NCBI GenBank assembly: GCA_019633425.1
Contig: WSUB01000015.1
Location: 248,001 to 312,000, forward strand
DNA from: Tulasnella sp. 424
Taxonomy: Eukaryota; Basidiomycota; Agaricomycetes; Cantharellales; Tulasnellaceae
Length of the DNA: 64,000 nt
Reading direction: 5' to 3'
Below the pieces are notes generated by a model. That model was not told where the DNA came from, did no database searches, and saw nothing but the letters and a program-made list of their open reading frames with translations. How positions within the stretch are numbered: the first letter of the stretch is position 1; the number at the start of each line of letters is the position of its first letter. Both the position numbers and the translations under genes were made by a program. Below are positions 24,401-36,497 of the stretch, one piece after another.

Positions 24401-25017
24401 ATTGCAAAAGTACAGTCTGCGTAGCTTAACTTCCGCTCTTTCAAGGACCATCATGCTCGAGTTGTTCACCAAAAAGCCCGTTTTCCAGGGGAACGACGAG
24501 ATCCATCAACTAGAAGTTATTTACCGCATCTTAGGAACGGCCACCATAGATCGCTGGCCTGGTTTAGCGGACATGCCTTGGTATGAATTAGTGAAGCCAA
24601 AGGAAATTTTCAGGAATTATTTCCGCGCAGCCTTTCAGAAGTAGGCCTTGCGTCGCCACATAGCTTGGTCCGAATCTAACATGTTTTTCCTCAGGTACAT
24701 GTCCCCTGCGGCTCTGGACCTTGCGGAAGGGTTGTTGACCTATGACCCAGAAAAGCGCCTCACCGCATCCGATGCTCTCAATGCGCCCTATTTCGTCACT
24801 GAGGATCCTCCAATGGCCCTACCCGTTGGGTAAGTGCTGGGACTTGCAATGATACTGGATGTATGGGGCACTGACTTATAGCCATAGCCTAGCAAATGTT
24901 GAAGGCGAGTGGCACGAGTTAGAGACGAAACGGGAGCGAGAAAAGAGACGAAGAGGGAAGAAAGAAGAGTTGCCGTCTGGAGCGAATACCCATGAAGCTC
25001 CAAACGGCACCGATTAA
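21430..25017 (+). CDS. CTDK1/CDK12-type cyclin-dependent kinase
   Basis: Seven exons (21430-22403, 22457-22928, 22986-23985, 24041-24389, 24446-24640, 24695-24829, 24888-25017) give 1084 residues. The first 480 or so are a charged Arg/Ser/Asp/Tyr-rich region ending in an RS-dipeptide domain; a Pro/Gly-rich linker follows. The kinase domain spans about 745-1040: glycine loop GEGTFGKV, cyclin helix PVTALRE (PITAIRE class), [11 protein letters not shown], and activation-loop [15 protein letters not shown] with the Thr targeted by CAK. This architecture matches CDK12/CDK13 and yeast Ctk1, which with a cyclin K-like partner phosphorylate Ser2 of the RNA polymerase II tail during elongation. The intron after 23985 begins GCAAGT, a GC-AG intron. 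The start could equally be the next ATG at 21433. Confidence 0.92.
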
Positions 25018-25229
25018 CATATGTAATATCCCCAAAACCTTTTGTACTACACTTCCTTTGTTCATAGCCGACGCACTTTAGTTATTGTCATTTTTGGATG
25101 TCAAAAGGACATGCGAGATGAAGTCACGCAGTGGACTCTCGAATCACACACGCTCCCGTGAACTGCATTTCGGAAATAAACAAGTACACTCTTCGAACAG
25201 ATATCTGACTAACTACTTGATGAAAGGCA

Positions 25230-27119
25230 TCAGTCTACCCTTTTGTCTGCACGGGGGCTCAAACTGGTCCTAGCTTGTGCTGGAGAAACAGATCCGTTAC
25301 CGTTGGCATAAGGAGAAAGAGGGGAGCTGGGAGAGTAGGGACCCGGGCTCCTCTGTGGGGTGGATGGAGAGTGTCCGTTTTGGCCTAAAGGAGCCGACAG
25401 GTGCGGTCGCGTCATTGACGCCTGGGGGCCAGGGGTGCCTGGGGGCAGTGGTGTTGATGGGAGAGGAACCTGGGCAGGGGCAAGACCGTTCGCGTTGATG
25501 GGTGTTCGAGGGTACCCGCCATTCATCGGGGTGGGTGGATACCCGTTCGGAGACATGGGATACCCGTTGACGGCCATTGTGGGGGTGCCAGAGTATGGGC
25601 TGAAGTTTGCGCTGTACGGAGAGGCGCCGTCGATCGTCCAACCGCTGGGACCAGTCGCCCGTGCGCGAAGCTCTCCACCAGCCCATCGCTTGCTGATGCT
25701 GGTCTTCCTCATTCGGCTGTCATCAACCACCAGTTGATCATCATTGTCCTTGCCGACGACGACGGTCGCGGCCTTGGCAGTGATCTTGAGAGCCCACTGT
25801 GCGCAAACCCAAACTCCACCGACGACTCCACAAAGACGAAGGAGGAATTGGGTGAGGGAGTGGGTTCGTTGATAGACGGTCATCTCGATAGGATCAATGT
25901 CGAACTTGAAGAAGATTCCGGGAGTGCCGCGACCATGAATGAGGTTCCGGCGATAGCTGTTCACGCTGTATTGGTTCGTCCGTACGGGTTTAGACCTGGG
26001 TGCGTAGTAGACAGTCGGGACAACTTGGATAAAGTATTGGAAAAGCGAGAAAGCTGGTAAAAGCAGCCCTTGATCAGCACCCCGCATTAGAATATCGAAA
26101 GCTCCCTTACGTTCGTCCGCAACTTCATACGTGTAATCCAGAGGCTGCGCAATATTGGGGAAGTATGGACCAAAAGAGAGCTCGTTGATAACATGGGTAA
26201 GATTAATCACTGAAACCCCAACGATTAATCTACAGCTGGCGGACAGAGACGCGTTACTCACATTTATGGTCGACGTGCTCGCGGCTGGCGTAACCATGTC
26301 CAAGTGTCGTGATGTGGAGGTTACCTGCAACCTGGTTAAGTTTTGACACTTGACCCCAGCAGCCAAATAACACTCACCGGTGACCCGCTTTACTTGTGCA
26401 GTGCCGTATATCCTGCATGCGTCGCCTGAAGGATAATGCGCATATTGTATTTTCTCGGATGACGATTGGGCTTGCAATGCAGCGAAGAAGCCCCCAGACC
26501 GCTTCTTGGCAGCGGTGACAATCTCGGCCGTGGACTGACGTTTACCATGATCACTACAGACCACTGAGTTATTACCATATTCAATTCGAGAGTTTAATGT
26601 TGCTTACCTGAGTCGATGAGCTTGTTTGGCGTCGAACGTCGTCTGCAGGGGGTTACACGTCAGCTTAGCGTTTTCCCCTAGAAATTTAGATGTACAGACC
26701 CCGTCTCGTCTGAAACCGTTACTCATATGCAAACGATCTCCAGATGCATCTCGGACGTCAACAGAGAGTGCTGGAAAGCGCAGGTCAGCACCGGTGTACT
26801 ACAGTAAAGGTCAGGGTCGTGGTCGCTTACTTCCGCAAGGCATATTGACGATCATGTCCAAGTTAATGTCCAAGGTATCTTTGTAACGCCTATCAATGGC
26901 GTATTCGTAGTCTGGCCAACCCCACAAGAACTCTCCGACGTCGTTTAAGCTTAGAAGAAAGCTCATTCCAATCACGACCAGCGTGGCCAAGGCACCGAGT
27001 GTGGTGTGTTTCGTGTACGACGTGGCGACTTTTGGGAACGCATCGAACTCGCGGATGGGTGCAATGGTGTCGAGCTTGTCTAGCAGAGACTTGTCTTCGT
27101 TGTCGTCAAAGGAGGCCAT
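25230..27119 (-). CDS. erv41: Erv41/ERGIC2 vesicle cargo receptor
   Basis: Seven exons (27119-26831, 26770-26700, 26642-26608, 26553-26378, 26324-26262, 26209-26111, 26053-25230) give 518 residues. The family pattern is clear: N-terminal FDAFPK before a first membrane helix (about 43-60), lumenal VDVRDASGDRLH, ITTLGHGYASREHVDHK, LSFGPYFPNIAQPLD and TNQYSV, then a second helix (about 316-336). Erv41 pairs with Erv46 in COPII/COPI vesicles and retrieves escaped ER residents. Usual members end soon after the second helix; this one continues for about 180 residues rich in Pro, Ser, Gly and Asn with NGYP and TPxN repeats, which would face the cytosol. The tail is in frame with no stop or obvious splice. 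The gene is convergent with the CDK12-type kinase gene. Confidence 0.9.
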
Positions 27120-27487
27120 CGTTGAGAGGCAGTTGACGGGTGCCCGTTTTGATGTCCGGAAGTGGACTGATGGTGGGTTTTGCTGAGGACTGGGATTGAA
27201 ATATGAGCCGAGGAGAAATTAGAGAACGTGGATGTGAGCGGAAGTCGCCCGGCGCTGCAGAGTGGACTACGTGTCAGGATATGAGGTGCTGAAGGATTCT
27301 TGCGAGGTCCCGGCAGGGAATTTCCAGCAAAGCCGATGCAGCGGATATAACTTTTGGCTCCCCGATATTAGTTCCGTCTCCGCGCGGCAGCGAACACTCC
27401 TCTCGCACAGCTGACCCACCCACGTAGAAACAACTCAAACCCGCGAACACGCGTGTCTGAACAATATGAATTAATCCAGGTTGAATA
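27120..27487. other. Short spacer upstream of erv41
   Basis: Nothing coding is recognised. It should hold the erv41 promoter and the 3' end of the upstream F-box-like gene, both transcribed on the minus strand. Confidence 0.5.
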
Positions 27488-29342
27488 CTAGTAATCAAAA
27501 ATATGAATTTCTTGTGTCTCCTGGTCACTACTCTTCATGCATGCCAGCATCCCCCACTCATCGCAAAACTTGAGCATTGACATGGTGCTGGAGATATGGA
27601 GTGGCAACTGAAGTGGCCTGACAGATTTTGCTGTCTCCTCTTGGTCGAAGGGCTGCCCGACGAATGGTAACGAGACGATCTCTACCACCGGGGTTGTCCT
27701 CGTCGCCTCACTTTCCCTTCCCACCTCAACCGTATTTCCAACCGGCACTATCTGCTGGCGGGACCAAAACGCGTGACGGGCACATGTGCCAACTTCGTAC
27801 TTGGTCCAACCACTTGTCATCCCAGGCTGCAAATACCTGCCATGGTTGTAGTAGCTATGACCCTCCACGAAGGTTTCAAGTCCTCTGACCTCCTTATCGC
27901 GTTCAAGGCTGGACGTTTTGAGGTGATTAATAATGCCTTCTGCGTCAATCCATGCAAGCGATGTGAAGGCTTCCTGGTTCAAGTCGCCACTTCTCACCGG
28001 CACGGCTTTCGCAATGAGGGGAACCCGGTTGGCCGAAGAGAGGTTAGGAGTGCCACATATGTGAAGTGGCATCCAAATGCAATTCGAAGGGAGCGGGATA
28101 GAGGGCGTGAGATCGACTAACCCCTGAGCATCCGGAGGGATGCGGTTTGAGGGTTGGCCCAGCCGGAATTCCGCTAAGGGTTGCATGTACTGCGAGATGC
28201 TGAAGTAGGCGTAGAGCTCCAAACTCATTTCCCGAGTGAAGCGATAAAGAATAATGTCATCGTCCTCAACTGTAAAGTCGAGCTTAGAGGAACTCTCGGG
28301 CTACGGGTCAATGCCGGTGAGCCAGGACTGAGCGGCAAGCATCTCCTCGACAGATCGACTTACCGTTACGTCAAGAGATGTGTCCTCCAGCTGAACGACG
28401 AGCGATTTTTTGTAGTCGATAGCTATGAGCGTCGTCATTTGCTCGCCATGTATCTCGCCTCTTGTCGAGCCCTGCACGACCAATAAATCTCCTCGCAAAA
28501 CAAGCGGTTGAGCGTAATCGATTCCAAATGTGACTCGACACAGTTCCTTAGGCGGAATTGGTTCCTTTGATCCGTCACTGAAATCGAAACGAATGATCGC
28601 TACAGTTGTTTGCCGACCGGGAACTCCAAAAGGGCTGCATGGTCGGATAAAGTGTCAATCGATAGAATACTAGTTATGCACGATTCTACACTCACGAATA
28701 TGAGGATATTCCGACGATCAAATACCTTCCATCATCGTTTCTTAGTCGAAAATCAAAGACATCCACCGGGAACCCGGCACGATACGTGCTGATATGGGAA
28801 CCCACTTCGGTCGGAGTTTGGGGCGAAGGTGACGAAGTTGTCAGCTCACTGAGAGTGACGGCAGCACTCAGATCGTAGATTGATATCATTCCGTCGTCCT
28901 GGATGGTAATGCCTAGTTGCCCTCCAGGGAGAAACCCAAAGTGACTGAGCCACTCCGATCCCTGAGGCATGAAGAACGCGCGGTGTCTTCGGTAACGAGG
29001 GGTGTCCGATTCCAGATTCCGTTTGGTCTTGAGATAGCGCATGCAGATATTTCTTGCCTCGACAGCGCCAAGTGTTTCAAGGTTGCGGAAGGCTGGCAAA
29101 GGCAGCGGATCAAGGCGACGGGCGTTCCTTGCAACGATGATCCAAAATGACGATTCATCGGAGAGCTCATATAAAGAACGACAGGTCTGAGGTGTTAGAG
29201 GACCCGTCAGACTAACAGCACAAACACCGTTCGTGCATAGGCTTGCCTCTCGAAGCGATACCGCGTCCAGGGGGCCGATTTCGCCTAGTTCTAGAATTGA
29301 AAGTAGAACATCTTCTGGTAAGCTTTTAAATGTAATGGCCAT
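27488..29342 (-). CDS. F-box-like protein, family A copy 2
   Basis: Three exons (29342-28696, 28634-28364, 28300-27488) encode 576 residues. The N-terminus FKSLPEDVLLSILELGEIGPLD is F-box-like. A middle block, GFLPGGQLGITIQDDGMISIYDL, has the look of a propeller blade, followed by FDFRLRNDDGRYLIVGIS, and the C-terminus holds LKFCDEWGMLACMKS. Each block has a counterpart, in the same order, in the gene at 446-2273 and in the decayed copy next door (29642-31186). It is probably a substrate adaptor of an SCF ubiquitin ligase, with the C-terminal two thirds binding an unknown target. The reading frame is intact and all splice sites are GT-AG, so this member looks functional. Confidence 0.78.
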
Positions 29343-29641
29343 AGCGGACGCCTTGAACCATGCCGCTGGGAGTTGATAGCAGTGAGTCGAGGGAGATTAC
29401 GTCCAGTCTGCGGATGCTGAGTCATCGTCTCCGTTATTTCTGGAAGAACCGCACAGCCGGATCGCCACTCTCCAATTTAACCTCGGCGCGTACTGCGTCG
29501 CCGATAGGATGAGTGACGGCAAGGGCCCATCGCTCAGCCTGGCCGGATAATCGTTCCTGACCTTCCTTTAAGGCGGCAGCGGAGATGGTCCAACTATCGC
29601 TCGCTTATAAAAATAGCAAAGTTATCTTCAGATTTCATTTA

Positions 29642-31186
29642 TTGAATAATCTGATCCAAGTGAAAGTGAGACCGGGAGGTGGTATATGTAGCTCGAGGAA
29701 CGAGTGCCCATTTCAAGAGATGCTGATGCTCGTACACCCAAGAATTCCCCCCCTCGTCGCAGAGATTTACTAGTATAACCCTCTGATTACGGCCTAAGGG
29801 AACGCGTAGCAGCCGCGAAGATTTTGACGCCTCGCCAAAGTCATCTCCTACAAACAACAGCGTGACCATATGGCTCTCCGCCATAGGCACACTCCGCCCT
29901 TGAATGGGAGTCCCATCCTCCGTCGCTCCTTCCTCTCCGCGAGCGGGAGTCTCTTGGCATATCCACCAAACATGGCGACCGCATGTGCCAACATTGGGGG
30001 TTTGCCACCTAAAAGCTACTTGAAGCTTGCTATCCAAGTAGTATCCATGGCTTTGAATAAACGCTTCTAAGCAGGGAGTTTGCCCTCCCCGCGCGGGTCC
30101 AGCCACATCAGTAAGGTGGTGTTTTATAGATCTGCCCTAACACCAGCCTGGGGTTTACGACGGCGTTGTAAAGTGGGTGAATTGGGAGTGTCCCAAATGT
30201 GAAGAAAGGCCCAGGAGTGATCTGGAGGAAATGGTGGCAGGGCCAGATCTATGGTTGCCCACGAATCGGCAGGGATTCGATCTGGATGGTCTCCGCTGCA
30301 TGCGTGCTGATACGTTGAAGTAAGCGCAGACTTCGAGCTGATTTCGGTTATAGCGGCATAGATCAATGGTGTCATCTCGAATAGATACGTCAATACGGGC
30401 TCGAAAGGGCTCTTCTGGAGCGTCTGGCAGGTCGTGGTCATCGTCGGAATCGAATAGGACAATGACGATACTGGTTGGAGCCCCTTCTAGCCGGTCACAT
30501 GCCGTGCAGCGCCTGAGCACAACTCGACAATCTGCATTCTGTTACGAAGCGGAAGTCCACTCACGATCTGAACGAAGCCATAAAGATCCTCTTCAAAATC
30601 CGGAAGTCGAAAACCAGGACTACAAACCCGACGCAATACGAGCCCACGACGCGCCCTGCTCCGCTGTATCGTGCGCTAGACCATCCGGCAGGTGACGGTG
30701 GTACTGAGATCGAACACCGGTATCATCCCATCCGCCTGAACGGCGAAGACCCATCTCTGACCAGGAGGAACCCAAAGCGGGTCAAGTAGCCTACATGGAG
30801 CCATGTGGGAACGAAATAACTCGATGCCTTTTGAAAGGAGGTTCATTATACTCTAGATTCTTTGAGATGGCCAACTAAGAGCACCTCTGCTTCGGTAGCG
30901 CTCAGCGTTTCGAAAGTCCGCAGGGGCGGCAAGGGCAATGGATCATGGCGGCGGACCGTCCTTTCCGACAATATTCCAATATGATGCTTGCCCTGAGAGG
31001 CGGGAGAATGATTTGCACGTCTGAATTATCCACGAGGTAATTAAGACCTTCGCGCTTCAGTCTGGGGTGACGTAGGCAAGCAACCTATCCAGCGTAGCAA
31101 CAACGCGTCAGCCGCATCACTGCTGCCCCAGTTCCGGCAGGGACTATAAGTAGGACATCCTCCGGTGAAGTCGCGAAGGTAAGCAT
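29642..31186 (-). pseudogene. Decayed F-box-like gene, family A copy 3
   Basis: Homology to the neighbour at 27488-29342 runs across the whole length but jumps between frames. The N-terminal SPEDVLLIV block begins at an ATG at 31186 and stops at about 31085. Counterparts of RRLDPLPLPAFRNLETL (here RRHDPLPLPPLRTFETL) lie near 30890-30960, and FDLSTTVT near 30690. FDFR is followed by DLYGFVQI in another frame near 30600. The block ending AYFNVSARM (to about 30300) continues as DRIPADSWATIDL in a different frame. The last exon (30106-29642) is still open. At least two frame breaks and a lost N-terminal segment mean no full product can be made. It is a tandem duplicate, 299 bp upstream of the intact gene. 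Confidence 0.82.
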
Positions 31187-31853
31187 TGACGGCGAAGTGG
31201 TTGCCTGAACGGAAATGAACGAGTCGCGGAAAAATTCTCGGAAAGCAATCCGGGGAATCATGTATCCGACTGTCTCAGCCACTCGCGTTCGATACTCAGT
31301 TCGGAGAGCACTCAAAGCCGTGACACAAAGGGCCCACAGACCAAAGAACTTCGGACAGACTTTCGGCGTCCTCGTATTCGACAACATATACGACGAAAGT
31401 ATAATAATAAAATCCTCCAAGACAGAGTGAACTTGCACGAGAGCACGCGTCACCCATTTTTTGTTCAGGCGGGCGCACAACCGGCAAAACCCAAAGAAAA
31501 ACAAAATATTCAACAGTAAAAATGAAAATAATAAAATTTTCTGGGGAGTGTGGGAGAGAGAACGACTAACTAGACGATCACCAAAGTCCGTATAGTTGGA
31601 AACTGATATAAAAGGAAAAAAGGCATGGAGAGAAAAGAAACGAGCACGACGGCGGCGATGATGATGATGTAGGAACTCGAGATTATGCTACGACAAGGGG
31701 TTGCAGGGGGAGTGGGACATGAGCCGGAGAAAGAAAAGGAGTGACAAGACAGCTGGAATGAACGAAAAAGATGGACTGAGCGGGGTGTGTTCGACGTAAA
31801 CGGTCGTAAGATCAGGGGAGGCACGGGAGGCCCCCACCCGAACGTCTGGTCAG
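31187..31853. other. Spacer, A/T-richer
   Basis: No gene is supported. The segment between the decayed F-box copy and the oxidase stop codon is visibly richer in A and T near 31380-31540. It probably holds the oxidase 3' region. Confidence 0.45.
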
Positions 31854-33974
31854 TCATAGCGCGGTCAAAGCAGCCAAGACCGTAGCTGCGATAACAGCGA
31901 AAATCACACCACCATTCACATGTCCAGCAGTCCTGACAGCAGCACCCTCCTGGTTGTCGTGGCTAGTCGTGGTATTGGTCGGGATGGTCGTTCCAGCGGG
32001 GACGGACTTCTGAGGGAGAACAGAAGCAGCCAACTGGGGCTGGGTGCCAATCTTGCCGTTTCCAATCATCACCTGCTTGCCGATGCTAGGCACACCGTTG
32101 ACGACCACGAACACCCAAGCGGGGCCAGGAGGGAACATGGCGGCGTTCGGTGGCATCTGAGAAACGTGCAAAACGGCGGATCCATCGCTGTTGAGGGTAT
32201 AGGTGTTCTCGAGTTGGAGCATCCTCTGACCAAAGTTGATAGCGTGAGTCGCGTAACCGGTACGGATCACAACAACAGTGGTTTGTTCCAAAGCGGTAGC
32301 ACCATCCTGGTTCAAATCGGCCGCGGTCATGGTAACGTTGAACATGTCACCACCGTAAGAAAGCGTCGTGGGAAGACCTTGAGGAGCGGGACGAGTCTTC
32401 TGGTAGTACCATGGGTAGAAGCGCTCGACACGGTACTCAGTGGGGTACTCGGTGTTCTCGATGACGACGTCGGGATGAGGCGAGGAACCAGCGACGAAGA
32501 CGGAACCGTCGGGGAGGAGAGTGGCAGTCGAGTGGTACATGCGGGGAACCGTGCTAGCCTCAAGACCGTCGGACACGAAGCGAGAACCAGCGGGCTTGGA
32601 AGGATCGTAGATGAGGGGAGTGAGGACAGGAATATCGGCGTAAGAGTCACCCTTGGTCCACGAGTCCGTGCCGTAACCCGCGGTTCCCATATTGGCACCG
32701 TTGCAGAGGAAGAGAGTCTGATCGGGGAGCAAGATGAAGTTGCTCATAGTGCGACCAACGGGGAGGTCATCGTCATCGTGCCATGTCCTGTCAACATCGG
32801 GGGTGATGGTGACGCAAGAAGCCTGAGCGGGCACTTGGGTCATGTCCAAACCAGCAGTCCATTGATCGGGTTGGAGGTCGGAACCACCGCAGAAGATCAT
32901 GGTCGCAGTGTAGTTGTTGGCGGGAGTGAGAGGAAGCATGGCAGTGGCGGCAGAGGCAGGGTATGTCCGCACGGCGTGGGGGACGTCGGGGAGAGTATCC
33001 TCCTGGAAGGTCACGGGATCGAAGAGCTCAGTTCCCCAATTGGTCTGGATGAGAAGCTTGTTCGATGGAAGGAGCCACGTGAGGGGGTACAAGTTGGCGG
33101 GAAGGGTGGTGAAGAGGATGGTGAGGTTTTGGGGGGCACCTCGGGAAGGGTAGAACTCGAAGGTCGGGTTGTTGTTCCCTTGGTTGTTGACGTAGCCACC
33201 ATACATGTTACCACCGATCTGGAATTCATGGGTCAGCTTTTAGTTAACAGAGGATGAAGGGCAGCGACGCATACCATGATGATCGAACCATCCGCCAAAG
33301 TCTCCAATGTTGGGTACCACCGACGATCAGGCATTGAGTCGTATGAGTAGTTGCAAGTTCCATCAGTGCAAGGAGTGATGTAGCGGATAGAATTGCCACC
33401 ATCAGCATCCTTGTATGGGTCAGGTCCTCCAGCAGCCGTGGTATTTCCACCAGTTGTGACTGGCTGATTACCGCCGACAATAAGCCACCGGCCATCTCCC
33501 AGGACACTACCACCTAAAGTGGAAAACCCATGTATCAGGACCCTGAGACACACCGCCACACGATGAAAAAAAAAAACGAACCAGCGCAGAAAGTGTTGGT
33601 AGTCACGTCCATTGCCCTGTACTGGTTGGTAGCGAGATCATACTCTGCAAAGAAAAAGGGAGAGAGAGATGAGTACAATGTTCAGGAACGCGATGGTGAC
33701 GACGACAGAAGCGCTGCAACCGAAGAAACGCCAGCGCAGAGGAAGACTTACCGGTTGCCCATGCTGGGTGACCACCGACTTGAGCCTCGTTGTTTTGAGC
33801 CTTGTCGATGATGTAGACCTTTTGGTCGTTGCCGAGGAAGAGCTGCTGGGCTGAAACACCACTCTTCCCAACGATTTCAAAAGTGCCTGGGCCAGTTCCG
33901 GCATGGCTCGGTTGTTGTGCCCGAACGATGGATGGAGCAGCGCCGACCGCTGCGAGGAAGAGTGGAACGAACAT
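31854..33974 (-). CDS. Glyoxal oxidase-type copper radical oxidase
   Basis: Four exons (33974-33752, 33644-33582, 33513-33275, 33218-31854) give 629 residues. The start at 33974 opens a secretion signal (MFVPLFLAAVGAAP...). All copper-radical ligands can be placed by motif: Cys94 in TFCAGG, Tyr162 in DRRWYPT, Tyr403-His404 in RMYHSTA, and His500 in GYATHAINFG. Their spacing closely follows Phanerochaete glyoxal oxidase (Cys70, Tyr135, Tyr377-His378, His471). The enzyme oxidises small aldehydes to acids and yields H2O2, which feeds lignin-degrading peroxidases or wall chemistry. No WSC domains are present. The C-terminus ends in a Ser/Thr stretch and a hydrophobic tail (GGVIFAVIAATVLAALTAL), so a GPI anchor is likely. 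Confidence 0.95.
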
Positions 33975-36497
33975 TAATGAGGGAGGGGGAGAGGAAGAAT
34001 AAAAGCGATTGTGTGTGGAAGAGAGAGTGGGCTTTTTGAAGGGCGAGTTGGCGGTGCCAACGAAAAAGGGAGGGGCTGTTGTCTTGAAAACGAGAGCGAA
34101 GACTAGAAGAAGTAAGAAAAAAGAGAGACCTCCGGAACTTTCCAACCAAAGAGAACTGAGCGGGGACTGATGGGGGTAGCGAGGAGCGGAGGGGAGAGGG
34201 GGAAGGGGAGCACGATGAGGGAAAGCTATGCGAGACGAAACTGCTTGCCGTATAAGAGAGAACGGTCCACGCCCGAATCAGGCGATTCCCAGGGGCGGCC
34301 CTCTCTCTCGGCACGCTTTCTTCAGGGTCTCAAACGGCCGCAGCGAAATTCTCAAAGCAATCTCCTTCGGCACACAGACACCCCCACCTCTCTATCTATA
34401 CATCGTCTTCGTCGTCGCCGCTTTGCTTCATGCCGTCCTAGGTCATCGCTCGGCCCACTCGATGTCCTGTACTGTACTGCCAAGCGCAGAGAAACAGAGT
34501 TGCTGAATCCGGAACCGAGGAACTCCGACCTGACAACCAGGTCACCAAGCGTCCGCTGATCGTTTCCTCGCTTTTTTCTTGTGACTTTTCTTGTGACACG
34601 AGGATTCATCCCACAAGCAACAACATTTGGGCGCGGCGCCGCCCTGCCAAAAATATACATGCGCCCCCGCCGTCTCCTCAATTCACCTCGCCGTTAGGCT
34701 TCCTCCACGCCGATCCCTCGTCACAACCCTTTTTTCATCATCCCTTGCCGCCGCCACTGCCGTCCGCCGCTTTGTCATTGACGTTGCTGTCATCGTTGGC
34801 CACGTCACGAAAAATGCTGTTCTCCTTTGCGAGTCAAATTTGTGTGAATATTCCTGTTGTTTCCGAGGAAGATTTACGACTGAATTGGCGAGGTACCTGG
34901 AAACCCTTCTTTTAGGCGCTTTGTTCCGTGTCCATGCCTCCACAAGGGTCCTTCTCCCCTTTCTTGGCATAAGATCACTCAATTGCACTGCCTCAGGAAT
35001 CGTCTCATTTCACTTTTGCCCAACATCGTAAAAAAGATGCATCAGAGAACTTGTACATGTGTAGCGATAGACGTCAATGCTACGTTCGTACTGACAACGG
35101 TGGTCGAGCGTAACTCTGAGGTCAGGAACGGTCGCCGAGACTCTCGTGTGGCTTGAGCTTCAATGCAACCAAGGCCGAGCCGTTCTCGGCATTGCCAATT
35201 TTATCTCTCAGGACTCTCAAGATCGACCTCAGCGACGGCCGTAGTTCCCAAGTCGTTGCCCAGTCGGCACGCTGGCGGCTGGCCTCGCCGGAGCTCAAGC
35301 ACAATACTCAAGCTTAGTTCATAAAACTTGGTTCTTGTTGTCTGTCCCGATCCGATCCGTTTACTTCACATTTCCTTGCTGTATTATACCGTCCGGAAAG
35401 CACGACTCCGTAGGACGGTCATTACCTCCACGTTAGAGCCATCTGTAAATACCCGCTGTCGCCGGCCATCTCCGCTAGTCCAATGCGCTCTCCTCACCCT
35501 ATTCGCGTCCAGACTCTTCAGCCACCTTGCAAATAACTCGATGGGAACAAGCAGGAGAATAGTAATTGACGCAGCGGAAGTTCCATACCTGGCTTGAAAT
35601 CCTCAGACCATCGGTGTCGCTCGTAACGCGATGACCATCTGCTCAAATTCCAGCCCAGACTAGCTACAAACTCGCACCTTTGTCGCTCAAAACAATTCTT
35701 TCTTGCAACGGTCCCTCAATCGGGTTGAGCCGTTCTTCCTTCCCCGCATCCCGCGTCTGTGGGTTGCCTTCAGCTCGCACAGCCCATCTACGTTACACGA
35801 CACGGAGATCTCAACCCGACATGTCTCCTTCGGCATGGAATGTAAGGACTCATTTAGGAAACTTCCTCCCAGGGCCGAGCTTCACGCGACGTTATTGGGA
35901 AGTTGGAGGTGCAAGAGGTGCGTCGCGTCGGATGCGGCAACACCGCGGACCTATGGCAAGTATTACGGCAGCATTACGTTCTAAGCTGTACGACGAACAA
36001 GAGAATAGGTGGAAAACATAGTTGTGGATGGGTGTGGACTGCGCTCTCTGCTCTCACATTGCCTTTGAACAGCCAACGACCGATTATTACCAGTACGTCT
36101 CGTACACAAGGGCGAAATCCTGCGTACTAAGCTACGAACCACCACGACCGCGTTTTTTCTTGTTAGTAGAACATGAAGTTCCAGCTTTCCCGCCGAAAGA
36201 AGGGGATTTCCGGTAGAAACAGGGGTCTCAGTCTCCGTGGGCGTTGAATTGACTGACGAGGACTCCGTCGGTAGGCCGAATGAATAGGAAACTGGAGATT
36301 CAACATGCACACAGCTGGTGTGACAGTAGCTGGCTCTGGCGTCGAGGGCATTGAGGGACTCGGATCGGCAGCGGAGTCGGCGTTCAGGGGTGGGAAGTTC
36401 GTGAAACGTGAATGCGTTTGACTAATTAGAGCCTTCCAAGGACCGCTGCCTGCAGTGTCACCAATTTCGGTTCTTCCTGGGTGCATTATCTGAACCG
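33975..36497. other. 2.5-kb gene-free stretch
   Basis: This is the largest gap in the window, between the divergent oxidase and the first tandem F-box gene. Frames such as 34627-35031 (plus) and 36163-36486 (minus) have no recognisable motifs. I found no transposon remnants. It must contain both promoters. Confidence 0.45.

Noticed and set aside
31920..33257. 445-residue open frame on the plus strand opposite the glyoxal oxidase
   Set aside because: It mirrors the strongly biased codons of the oxidase's last exon, has no family motifs and is Gly/Val/Arg/Glu-rich, as expected for an antisense shadow.
34627..35031. 134-residue plus-strand frame in the large gap
   Set aside because: Low similarity to anything known and overlapped by a frame of similar length on the other strand.
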